Below, piece after piece: positions 1 to 11,200 of a stretch of DNA of 64,000 nucleotides. The stretch is taken from the NCBI RefSeq assembly GCF_019649055.1, contig NW_026570289.1, positions 434,001 to 498,000 of the forward strand, read 5' to 3'. This DNA comes from Paramacrobiotus metropolitanus. Lineage: Eukaryota; Tardigrada; Eutardigrada; Parachela; Macrobiotidae. Every line of letters begins with the position of its first letter. The first letter of the stretch is position 1. Position numbers and translations under genes: made by a program. Under the pieces are notes generated by a model that searched no databases, was not told the origin of the DNA, and saw nothing but the letters and a program-made list of their open reading frames with translations.

Positions 1-529
1 TGCTTTTGGTGAAAAGTAACGAATCAGTTACGGAATCCGTTTTGATAGTTTAGTTTGCGGTTTTCAACTACTTCTGTGCAAACCATAAAATTCTGCTTTC
101 GCGACGCACAGAATGCAGTGCCAATCGAAAAGGCGGTTATTCTAGCGTACTCTTAGTAACACTTTTAATTTGACGCTTTACACATAAATATGCAAATTGC
201 AAATAACGAGCTCACATGCGGTTGGATGTGGGATTGCTGATCGGTCACAGACTGCTTTGTTGTAAATAATCTGAGAACATTTACCCCTGAGATTTAGAAA
301 TCAGCATTTGTGACTGCGCTATTAAGTGAAAATTCGGTTGCGTGAATGTGCATGTACATTGTACATGAGTACGGTCACTTAATTAACGGTGTACCGTTTT
401 TATGCATGTAGTGCTTTGTACAGCTGACTGTGTCATAATTTCAGCGGCAAGTTTGTCCCCAGATAATCGTCAATTTACAGAATTAACAGAGCTAGCGTAA
501 CTGCAAATGTGACACTTGTGCAATAGTAG
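1..529. other. Non-coding A/T-rich sequence
   Basis: I see no gene here. Reading frames are short and lack any recognisable domain. The block ends where a dispersed repeat begins near 530. Confidence 0.5.
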
Positions 530-730
530 GGCACTTAAAATATGCAGACAGTAATTTTCGAATGCCGCGCTGCGCAGAAGTTGGCCCGAAAGGTGGATAG
601 TATGAGCAAAATTCCATCAGCCACTTTAAACGGGTAACCATACTCCGTTTCAGCGTAATGCCCATTATGTCGAATAACAGGAAGACTAGCCGCGATTTGT
701 TTTGCTGTTTGCTGAATCGCTTTTCCAACT
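530..730 (-). repeat. Dispersed repeat with coding-like frame (partner at 31.9 kb)
   Basis: On the minus strand this block matches 31,905-32,085 on the plus strand, both in DNA and in one reading frame. Both copies read a stretch like SLP(V/I)IR..G.YAET.YG, followed by KWL and a PAFGP/PPFGP-like run. The frame is short and opens no larger protein in either copy. I do not recognise the family. The shared frame suggests a decayed transposon gene rather than two host genes. Confidence 0.45.
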
Positions 731-1649
731 AACAATCTTACACGATGACTAACGGTTAGGCCGAACTCTCATTATTATAGATGGAAGCCGCAGTTTTCAT
801 GGCTACTACGTTTTTTGCTACAAACAAAATACTGTTGTAAACATTATCGAAATTTTAGTTGTGTTGTTTAGCAGTAACGCTGTAGTCGGAGAATTTAAAG
901 TTCTAACTGGTGTTATACAGCCCTACTCGTGGCTTAAAAAGGCTTTAATAACGTTTCGTAACCTGGCAGAATAGTAGATGTCGCTTTGAATTGTTGGAAC
1001 TACTCTGTACCATAAAAAATTAAAATATTATCATAAAATTGAAATCCCATATAAATTATAAGTTAGTAATGCAGATGCACTTACTTATGCTTTGCATTAG
1101 ACGGTTTAAACTCTAAAGACAGAAACACTTCAAATTATCTCTTCAGTAAGAGGAAATATCAGTTACAAGTTCAGCTACAACAAAACCACTTCCTAAATGT
1201 CATCCGAGTTCGGTAAGGTATCCTTAAACAGCCTTACACCGAATTCGAAAACCACAAGAAACATGTCTACGATTGTAGCCACCAGAAAGGTTTACGTGTT
1301 AGTGGGTTACAAATCAAAAATTTAGAAAGCCGTGTCAGACATTCTGCCGGAACCCGACAGAGAGGTTCATACTATCTGTACATAAACCTTCAAATCGGAC
1401 TGCACAACGCTTTCTGCCAGCTGCATCTTTGGTGCATTAGCCTTTCTTTCGGACTGCTGGCGGCATCCCCAATGGCTTTTACGGGCTACTGTGCGCAGTT
1501 GCCTACATTTGAGCAGTAAGATCCACGCGCAGTGTTGCAGATCACGCATTTTACGTCAATGATAAACGACGGCCATGCCCATCGCGAAGCGTCAAAGGCT
1601 GATGCACAAGCTTGATTGACTAACAGCTGTTGGTTAAATTTGTTTCACC

Positions 1650-1782
1650 GGACTCCGGCAGGGTGTAAAACCTGGCAGTGGCACCTGCCAATGGCAGTGC
1701 CAGCGGCATGGCATGCGATAAAAACTGGAGACTCTGGCAACTGGCAAGCAATAAAAGCTGGCAGATGCCAGAAACAATATGG
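1650..1782 (+). repeat. About 133-bp repeat, inverted partner at 6,509-6,643
   Basis: The block contains repeats of the short string (A)AAACCTGGCA and many TGGCA/TGCCA pairs. The reverse complement of 6,509-6,643 matches it almost end to end, from the GGACTCCGG edge to GCCAGAAACAATATG. The arms lie about 4.7 kb apart. They could be two copies of one short element in opposite orientation or the ends of a larger element. I found no transposase between them. Confidence 0.7.
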
Positions 1783-2215
1783 CTGCAGATACAGCCAGGT
1801 GCGGATGTCGTACCTGCACATACCTAACAGCGTGAAAGTGGGGAGAAAAGTAAATGGCGTCGTGCAAATTGTTTGATAACAAAGATCATCGCGCCAAGTC
1901 TTATCCAAAAGCCGAGCACGGGATGCCGGTCGTGAGCTGCGATGATCGGATTTCGGGGCACCAAGACAACGGCAATGTAAGCTTTAGCGGAGTAACCTAG
2001 GACTCTAATCATTCCAGTAAAACATAAGATACCTGTTGTCTTTGTGCCCTTAATCGCATCGCCGATCTGCCTCATACATGGCATGACAATAATTTGTAAT
2101 TTTTACTTTGCACGTGCCGTGCTGCTTTTTTGATGATTTAAGTACACCTTCAGCAATTTTTATTGTACCGGAAATTTAAGAACTAGACGTGAGCCTACCA
2201 CTTACCGGTTAAGAG

Positions 2216-2262
2216 GAGCCGGTTTGGCTGCTGTTCTAGACTTGTGGTGGGTTGAATAATCC
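2216..2262 (+). repeat. Short dispersed repeat shared with 32.6 kb
   Basis: The core AGCCGGTTTGGCTGCTGTTC, followed by TAG and GTGGGTTGA, recurs in reverse complement at 32,613-32,655. At 32.6 kb it lies next to a tRNA-like B box, so this may be the 3' part of a truncated SINE. Confidence 0.5.
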
Positions 2263-2269
2263 ACCTTAT

Positions 2270-5200
2270 CCCAATCTATCGGCTGTGTGTGTGACGTGTA
2301 GTGCCGTGATAACTAATTTTACCGGTTGTATGCATTAGCTCGTGCTGTGCAACGCCAATTACGAGTCCACTGAAGCGGTAAATACAGTCTGTATAACCTT
2401 CCTATGCTGGTAACACATATTCACAATAGTCAGCGAAATCTGCCAATAACTATGCGTGCAAAGGAACACGACAGAAAGGATAGCGATGCGCACCGGATGC
2501 TGTTTAACGTTCCCACGGGATGGAGGACACGCTCTTACAATTACGGTTAAGCAGCACGATGCAAAAATTCGCTAGAGTAGCAACTAGCAAGTATTAAAAG
2601 CAAGCTTAAGCGAGAAAAGCAGATTGGTAAGCTAAAAAAACGCATGAGCGCGGAAAGTGCGGGTCAAAAGCGGAGCAAGAATTAATTAGCAAGGTTCCGA
2701 GCGAGCTACAGAAAGACTAATTTCCAGAAAATTCTGACCGAGTGATGCGGTCGGCATAACGTGTGGAAGTTAGGATTCCGATCTCCTAAAAAACAACCAA
2801 TAAAAAGTAAATAAAGGCCAAAAACACTCGCATTTGTTGTAGAGTCAAAAGTGTAATTCTATTGCTAGAATATGGTCAAGTATTCGAAGACTCGAAGACG
2901 GGTTGTTTAACTTTATAACGTTGTTTGTAAAAAAGTAATTTCGTATGTAATTACTTATGTAATGTAGTTACTTACTAAAAATAGTTCAAAATTAACTGTA
3001 AGCGATGCTTGTAAAAATGTAAATAAGTACTGGAATTTTAATTTGTAATGTGCTACAGACACTTGCTCCTGCCTTATTGTAAAGTACATTTATAAATTAC
3101 TGCTACGCTCCCTCGCCCCGCCCTAAAATATACCAGGGCCTCTGGGAAGTTTTCCGTTGTAAAATACATCCGGTATAAAATACGAAACTGATTTTACCGT
3201 GCCTGTATTCCATAGAGAGATTTTTCTGTACTACAAAACCAACACGAACGCTGTACATACCTCCGCCCGGATAATGTTGCGCTTTTTAAATAATAAACCG
3301 TATAATTTCTCGACGGCATCACCAATTGTCGCTAGGTTTTTATCTTCTGCAAATAATTATGCGTAGACGGTGGACTTGTGTTACGCTACTGAGTTTACTG
3401 ATCCACTAATACACTAATGCGTAGTGCGTACCCGCTACACGGCATACACGACTTCTTAGTATCTGTAGTGGGATTATTGTTTGACTCTGGCTCTTTTATA
3501 GCATGGTTTATTTTGGCCGTCATATCATATGCAGCAATCAAAAAAGCAACACAAAACAAAAACAAACAGCAGTGGCATAATATCTAGCAGGGCAGTATTC
3601 ACGCACTCGACGCGCCGCGTTTTTCATGCTAACATCCAAACATATTACATATTTTGGAAGCTGCGCATCCAAACATTACGTTGCCGTTAATACGGTAACT
3701 GGCCGACACCATTATCAGCAATAATGCTATACTAGGTCCAGTCAAAACATGTTATAAGAGTGCAAAGTGCGAACCCTTTGCTTCGTTCAGTTTGGTTTTT
3801 GTAAAATCGATCGCATAAACTGTAATCCTAAGCGGCAGTTCTCTCACTTTAACGCTCAATGCTAATTGCATGACTGTAGTATGTAACTATGTTGTATCGT
3901 GCTGTACACTTTAATGGGTTACCTTTGAGAGCGGTTTTCCGCTCACAGACGGCAAATTATGAACTGGCGTTTGGGTATGTTTACGTAGCTCTAAGCGACA
4001 CAACAGGTTTTTGCAAAAATTATGTTATCTTATTCTAGTATCCTAGCTAATTATTGTCGTTTGTACACAGAATTTGTACAGTTATTAAACGAAGTGAGCG
4101 ATAATTATAATTTTTTAGCTGTTAGGCATTACACAGTAAGTTCTGTGTCAACGAATAATACGGATACATGCATTACGCATTTAAACAATTTGCGCGTATT
4201 TACCCTGCACATTTAAATACATGTATTTAGTACTGCTTGCTGGCTAAATTGTCTAATCACTCTGCTCCATCGTCACAGACATGTGTTTCTTAAAAATTTT
4301 TGAGGTTATAAGCACAATCATGCAAGGTGAAAGTTGTTTGGATATTAGTCATATTACCACCTGATATAAGAAAGCTTCGTGCAGAAAACTGGAAGTAAAC
4401 TTGTGTGTAAAGTCTGTGCTTTCGAGTTTCGGGGATTACTTTGTAGAATGCTGGCAAATATGCCGATTGAAATTTAGCGCAGACGACTTATGAAGCAGCT
4501 TTAGTGTGTTATGGTTATTGTGTCGTTGAGTCAACTTGACACTAATTCGTACAGCGAGCCTTATCCGCTTTGAACATAATTTGCTGTATGAAAAGGTGTT
4601 AATTTAGTAAATTAGTAATTGATCTGAAATTGATAGTTGCTACCCGAGTAGTGGTTATATGAATACTAATTATCTGTGCCAGGATTTCGGCCCCTCTCAT
4701 TCGGCGCCGGTGATCTCAGCTTCTGCTCATCCAGTTTTCCTACTTCAAAATGCATTATATACCTCTCGATCACGTGGGTGTTCTGAGACCCGTTACTGCT
4801 TGCTGTCTGCAGAACCCTCATGACCAGTGGTCACTTTAAAGCTTGTTACCATGGATGCCACAAGGCTGACAAGGGCGGGTGCTCGCTCTTGTGCTTCTTA
4901 ATCTGCAGATTTCTAGGAAAACAGCTTATTTCTAACGATGTTGCAATATACTGCATGATTTTACGGCAACAAAATTCTAAAAATAGTCGCAAGCCAATAT
5001 TCATCCGTGCTCAGCTTGTATTTTATTAAGTATGCACAATTACCGTAGTTTTAATTTCGGTTTTGATGCCACAGCCATCGTCATATAGACGCCTGCGAAA
5101 GTCATCGGTTATCACTTTTTAATGAAGATAATTCTGAAGACGTACTAAAGATTAACTACCATTGTTTGTTAATCTGTGGATTGCAGCAGAATTCTTATGA

Positions 5201-5460
5201 GGTATTCGGCGGGATGTTGCTGTCTTGGTGGGTGTATGTGTAAATGTTTACTATGATGACATGGGTGTCAGTGCGCTATAAAAGTATGCATCTAGTGTTT
5301 AATTCATCTGTTTTCTTTGTCTGGTTTCTTAAGTAAATGTGACTAATTATCCAAGATTGTTGACTTTTTGCCAAAAGCTTAACCCTTGATTAAGTATCAT
5401 GATACGAGTACAAACTATGTACCAAAACGAAACAGCATTTACAACAGAAACATTTCCTCT
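2270..5460. other. Intergenic stretch without a recognised gene
   Basis: The open frames (for example 4,022-4,216 and 4,820-5,029) are short and have no visible domain. The 4,800-4,850 stretch resembles 5,780-5,815 (CAGTGGTCA then AGCTTGTTACCATG), a minor local repeat next to the retrotransposon tail below. Confidence 0.45.
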
Positions 5461-5469
5461 ATGCTCTCT

Positions 5470-5770
5470 TGATCGGGGATCGTACCCATTACACAAATCG
5501 CGTTTCCCCGTTGTATTGGCATAGATATTCGCTGCTTAAAAAACTCTTTCACCCGCTCCTGGCCAGTGGAAGTCGCTATACCGTTTCAAACCAATTCCAC
5601 TAGCTTTTTAGTTCCGTCCCCATAAGGTCCGTAAATTTCGATGGCTGCAGCAACGAAATCGTACCTTGGTTGCAGCCAGGCATGCTTCGCTAGCTTTCCC
5701 CTTTCCGTGAGTTCGGCTGCCGCGCCGACAATCACGGAAGTGCGGTCAAAATCATTTGTCAAAATCATTT
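5470..5770 (-). pseudogene. Non-LTR retrotransposon 3' end remnant
   Basis: On the minus strand the translation aligns with the C-terminal region of the element at 9.5-11.2 kb: a YDFVAAAIEIYGPYG stretch, a stop near 5,586, then FFKQRISMPIQRGNAICVMGT. The matching parts of the longer element are YIFAALAFETFGPWG and FLRQRLSIEIQRGNAASVLGT. Only the last 90 or so codons are present, and they carry an in-frame stop. This is a dead, 5'-truncated insertion. Confidence 0.7.
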
Positions 5771-6508
5771 GTCTACCCTAGCTCCAGTGGTCAATCATAA
5801 GCTTGTTACCATGAACACGATAAGTAATGCACACTGTTCTAATACAACTTGACCCAGAACAGCAGAATTATCTGAGCTGCTACTTAACAATAAGTATGAG
5901 TACAGTACAAAGTAAAAAATTCATGTACTTAACTTAACGTTGGTCATAAATAATCACGTTAGTCATCATTGCAAGTTATGTACAAGTAAACAGTCAGTGT
6001 TTCGAATAAACTGTGTAAAGTGTATCATAATAATATTACTAAACATACGTACGGGTTTATTAATACAGTCTGTTAGCGACCGCAAAGCAACACATCCTTG
6101 GACTTACTTATTTTTTTAATAGTCATCGGCCAATATTCATCCGTGCTGGGCTTGTTACGTACTTAAGTATTTAATTATTTAATATTTTTAGTTGCAGAGT
6201 TTTACCAGACAACATGCTGTGCTGTTCGTGTACAACAGAGAAATAGCACAACTGTACTCTGTCTCTGAGTAGGTAAAGCAGCTTCAGTAAAATTTTGCGC
6301 CATACTCATCTTAGCGTTTATTGAAGCTTGTACTTGTACCAGTACCCCGTGCTTGGCTTCTGGACGACGTCTGGTACAATTGACCTTTGTTACAGACTGC
6401 ACTTGCAGGCCGCCGTACATCTAGTCCCGACTTGAAAGTTGCGCTATCGGTCAGTGCACAAACAGCGACAAGTTTCGAGGTTACATCTGCACCTCCTGTT
6501 TCTACCGT

Positions 6509-6643
6509 CATATTGTTTCTGGCATCTGCCAGGTTTTATCGTTTGCCAGTTGCCAGAGTCTCCAGGTTTTATCGCATGCCATGCCGCTGGCAGTGCCATT
6601 GGCAGCTGCCACTGCCAGGTTTTACAACCTGCCCCGGACTCCC
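6509..6643 (-). repeat. Inverted partner of the 1,650-1,782 repeat
   Basis: Reverse complement of the block at 1.65-1.78 kb, with the same order of TGGCA/TGCCA runs and AAAACCTGG units. Confidence 0.7.
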
Positions 6644-6734
6644 CGCTAAACTGGCGGGGGAAAATATTGCAGTGAGAAAACACGGTAGTAACACTGCTTG
6701 ACGTAAGTAATCAAAGGAACAAAATCTCATTTTG

Positions 6735-7480
6735 TGCTGCCGCACTTTGCGTTGCGTTGCGCACGAGCACGGAAGCAGCGTTGCCTCGCAATTCCCAGCG
6801 AAAGCAGTGAACGGAGAAACTCGAGAGACATTTTGTGATTCACGACCGACAACAACCAACAAAATAACAGAAACTGCTCCGGTAAACCGCGGGCGAAATT
6901 TTCCGACAACGTCTGTGATTATTTCCGGCAGTTTTCCCAGTGCGACTGAAATCATATAGATATTTGCTGCTTCGGTTCCTGAATACATGACGTATGTAAC
7001 GATATTAGGACATTAGTAACTGAATGCGTTCTGGCGGGAGAAACAAATTAGGGAAAGTTACTTTTGAAATGTCCGTTGTATGTGTCGTGATCGGTTTTCT
7101 CCGGAAGTAACATTATGTGTCCAATGTTTGACGCGCTTCGGCCCCTGCGGTCGCAGGCCACCTAGCCGACCAGATTAACAGACTGCGAACCGCTATTTTG
7201 TTTTTGCTCTGTACGGTTCCTAATCCGGAATGCAGGAAGCACTGAAAGAAATATAATATATTTTGTTTGGACTGGTTACGAATAAAGCACACAGACTTAA
7301 TGTGATAATCATCAACTGATTACCGAATTAACAGAACAATGCAAACATGTAATACTCTATATCAGCAGACAGCAATTAATGACTAAACTTGCAAAGACAA
7401 TAGGGGACGCCGGATTGCTACACATTTCACTACTTTCAAAGAGGTTAGCGGCATTGCTGTATATTCATAATTCGTATTGA
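6735..7480 (+). repeat. Segmental duplication upstream of M13 copy 1 (partner 51.95-52.70 kb)
   Basis: This block matches about 51,950-52,700 in the same orientation, with many shared strings such as CGAGCACGGAAGCAGCGTTG, GATATTAGGACATTAGTAAC and CGAATAAAGCACACAGACTT. At its left edge, read on the minus strand, is the RGNAASVL tail of the retrotransposon family found at 9.6 kb. Both copies lie directly upstream of an M13 promoter. The block therefore belongs to the gene duplication and shows the retrotransposon tail was already there when it was copied. Confidence 0.8.
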
Positions 7481-7549
7481 ATTTATAATAATCCCGAGGT
7501 AATTGCCTTCACCTTCATCATGAAACTAATTCCCACCGCTCTGAATCCT

Positions 7550-7785
7550 GTAAGAGCTGGCTGACGTATGGCCATACTCAGCCCTGCTCTTCTGCCGTTC
7601 GCAGTTTCCGGGGATTTCCACCCCGTAGATGTTCTCGCTGTTTTCACGGATCTGCAGCACAGCTGCGCTGGCTGCAAGATTCAACCTCGGTAGTGTGGTG
7701 TTGCTGCGCCACGGCGCGCATGATTTCGGCATTTAAGCCTTCATCCGGGTTCACGGCTGTTACGCTGTCGATGATACTGCCCATA
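7550..7785 (-). other. Coding-like insertion specific to M13 copy 1 upstream region
   Basis: Compared with the equivalent sequence at 52,740-52,780, copy 1 carries about 230 extra bp of higher G+C. On the minus strand it reads coding-like sequence, for example GRMGSIIDSVTAVNPDEGLN and, in a shifted frame, ENIYGVEIPGN. No start, and stops or frameshifts break it. I do not recognise the protein. It could be a captured exon or a transposon fragment. Confidence 0.4.
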
Positions 7786-7839
7786 CGGCCCTGTGTTATA
7801 ATCCGCCTAGCAATACGTAAACACATGCAGTCTCATTCT

Positions 7840-7975
7840 TGCCAAATCTGTAGACAATTACGGTATATAAAGGTTAATTTGCCGGATTTGCCGCTAGCAA
7901 TTTTTCTTACAGACGCCACGTTTAATTACCGACAAAAGATTTTAGTCAACTGATTAAACCCTAGGGCAAACAAAT
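7840..7975 (+). promoter_or_regulatory. Core promoter block of M13 copy 1
   Basis: TATATAA lies at 7,864-7,870. About 10 bp downstream is GCCGGATTTGCCGCTAGC, and near 7,959 is CCCTAGGGCAAACAA. The same three blocks, in the same order and near-identical spacing, precede copies 2 and 3, while nearby sequence has diverged. Transcription probably starts about 30 bp after the TATA box, giving a leader of about 300 bp before the ATG at 8,204. Confidence 0.6.
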
Positions 7976-8203
7976 GATTTCAACGTTTAAGTACTTCCTG
8001 GCATTTGTAATGTTTTATTGTTCGACGAATCAGTCTTGAGACGCTGAGAGTGCTACGAAATGTTTATAAGCATGTTTCCTTTTTTTAATACAAAACTGTT
8101 GTTTCTATCCTATAATGAATAATCTGTGAATAAAATTCAAAGATCTTAACGGAAATTTCTTTGCTTTGGAAGATTATTAAGTGACAGAGGAATTTGACGC
8201 GCG

Positions 8204-11200
8204 ATGCTGTTTATGGATGTGGTAGGGTTTCTTCAATTTCTTGTCACTGCTGCTAATGTAGTGCAAGCTATCGGGCGGCAGCAGTTATCGACCCCCGTCT
8301 GCACTTCGGATCTTTGTCATCAAGTTGGTACGTAGAACAGCAGTCAGTTATAAAAAAAACGGTTCAGGAACCAATTTTCTGCATTGCTTGTATTGTTTTC
8401 TACATTGAGTCTCTGGTAAAAAATCCATAACTCTGCCGTTGTCAGGCAATACAATTTCGTCTGATAGGCTTTTACCAAGTCGTTAGATATTTTTTAGCCC
8501 GTGAAATCATCTCCAAGATGGATGAAACTGTTGATCCGTGCGTGGATTTCTTTGCTTACGCATGCAACCGTTTGAATAGCAGCAACGGTCTTTGGAGCGA
8601 AGTGCTCCGTCTCAAGATTTCAAAACAACTTGAAGGTGCGTGCGACAATATATGTGCTGACCGGTACTCAATAACCTGAATGATGAAATTCCTTCGCTTG
8701 CCGCCTTTTAATTTTTGAACCTGGTACTAACATTTTTAATGGATTCAGGTGACACGCTCACAAGCCCATTTGGAAACCATTTGCATTGAATAGCGCACAG
8801 TAAAGACATATTCCGTCTACTCCAGACTTGATGTAGTGGCGTAGTACTCATAGAGTCACAGTCTATCTCACACTTGTCTACGCAATTGCCTACCTTACAC
8901 TACAATAGCGTTAACGAACTGTGGAGACGTGCCGAAGCACTTTGAACGGCCATTGGCACAGGCCCACGTTTTTCAATTCATATCCCATGTATAGCGGTCT
9001 AAAGATTCCAAATTAATGAGCTTGCATAGAGTTCTAACTTCTATATGTACCAACGAACTGAACTGTTAATCTGCATCGCACGCCGCGAGAAGCTGCAGTA
9101 AGTCTTCGTTAAGGAGCAAGAAGAGCGCGCGCGCCGAAGAGAGTCAGCTCAAGTTTATCCATTTTCACATAACCGATTTTATTTCCACTGGTTTGGTAGT
9201 GCTCGGCGCACTGATGTGGTAACATCCACGCTAATTTTATTTGTTGGATTAAAATTGTCACGGTTTACCGTTTGTCCGTCGCCCAGTTTTACATGCCATC
9301 GCCGGTGGCAACTGCGGTGCATTGTCACCCTTTTTACACCTTGCCGTTTCAAGTTGCGTGCGACAACGTCTGCGCTAGCCGGTGTTTGATAACCCTTAAC
9401 ACTAAATTCCTTTGTTCGATGCCTGTTCACCTGGCGCATTATTTAAGGAATCCGTTCAACAATCGCAAAAGGAATCTAATAGTGATTATTGATGATTTTT
9501 ATTAGCGCAAGCCAGTCACACTGCAGATTTTGTTAACAACAAAAAAAATGATTTATTATAACAGAAAAATTTCTCTCAAATTATCCGTTAAATCAATGGT
9601 TCCAAGGACAGACGCCGCGTTGCCCCGCTGGATTTCGATCGATAGACGCTGGCGTAAGAATTCGTGTGATCGAGGTTCACCCGTGTGCTGCTGCAATCGC
9701 TTTCCGATTTCCTTCACTAAAGCGGATGCCGATTTTCCCCAGGGCCCGAATGTTTCAAAAGCTAACGCCGCAAAAATGTATCTGCCGACGAGGTACGCAT
9801 ATTGTCTGGTCTTCCTGTCTTCGGCCTGGGCAGCGGCGGATCCCGCCGCTGTTGAATTTGACTTGATATGCGACAAAGCGACGGTGTCGACGCAGGTGAC
9901 GTCCCAAGCTAAGCACATGCCACGCTTCCAGGCAAACGTCGTGCATCCGTCCGGACGTCGCTCGGACGTGTGGGATGTGCCGCGGGGCTCAAGCTTCGCC
10001 GGGATACCCGCCGATACTAATGATCGGCACACAATACTGTTCAGCCCGCCATGGCGAGGTGTCTACCGACGGAGAAGGAGCATGACAATCCGTGGTGGCC
10101 ATACACGTCAACTGGTTTGCGGCATTTTGCACAAGAATGTGCTTCACAGATTACTGCGCCCAGCCTAAGCCCGACTGAAATCTTCAAAGTGTCGTCATCG
10201 AGTAGGTTTCCGATATGTGCCGAAGGCAGCGCATTTAACCAGATGCCGGCTTCCGGTTTGGACTGGGCAAGGAGACGGGCTCTGTTAGTTTCGTCGTCAC
10301 GGAAAACATCCAGCAGTGTTGACAGTGACGCATTACACAGCGGTAAGTCCCACGATCGTTGACAGTTTTGGAAGTTGAGTTCGGGAAGATCTGTCTGACC
10401 GCTCTTCACTTTCCACTTTTCCCGTGCATCGGTGGAGTCCACAGCAGCGTGATTGGGAAGAAGCAGTGACATTAGTGCAGATGCGGAGTGAATCGAAGCC
10501 AGGTAGGCTGGGAGTGCTAATTCTTCCGCTCGACGAATGCCAATGCCACCTCTGCTCACGGGGAGAGACGCCTGCCGCCAACACGGATAATCATTCTTGT
10601 TGGTGCGCACATTGCACAAGGTCTGAAAACACTCGCGCGTTACTTCGTCAAGCTGATAAAGCTGTTGCGGTTGCTTCCACGCGTTACAGCACCGTAACAT
10701 GTACACAATCTTGGGGACACCCAGACAATTCTTCAACAGGAACAGTGCGACATGGGCAGGTAGAAGCTGTAGCCGCTCGCATGCCGTCTTCAACATGGTG
10801 GATTTCTCGACAATTGCTGGGCCGATAGCGTCATCCAAAACGGGCGCGCCGAGTAATGAAAATGTTGAGCTAGTCAAGATTCGCAGTTTTGGATACTTTT
10901 CAACAAAGTAATCCACGACGTCGTTTTGCTGTTCCACAGTTCCCCCGCCGACAAAAAGTTCACATTTCGCCTCGTTAACAGTCAAACCAATGGCCTGCGC
11001 ACGTTCTATGACTTCGTCAAAGGCTTGGGCCACTGTCGCCGGCTTACCGCCCATGGTTCCATCGTCCAAAAACCAGGCGTTCAACTCTGCCTTGAGACGG
11101 GTCACAACCGGGTGCAAAGCAAGACAAAATAACAGTGGACCTAACGGGTCTCCTTGCTGAACACTAATAGTTGTATAAATCACCTAATAGTTGTATAAAT

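Noticed and set aside
10424-10828. Plus-strand 134-codon frame inside the retroelement
   Set aside because: Antisense shadow of the reverse transcriptase frame, with no domain of its own.
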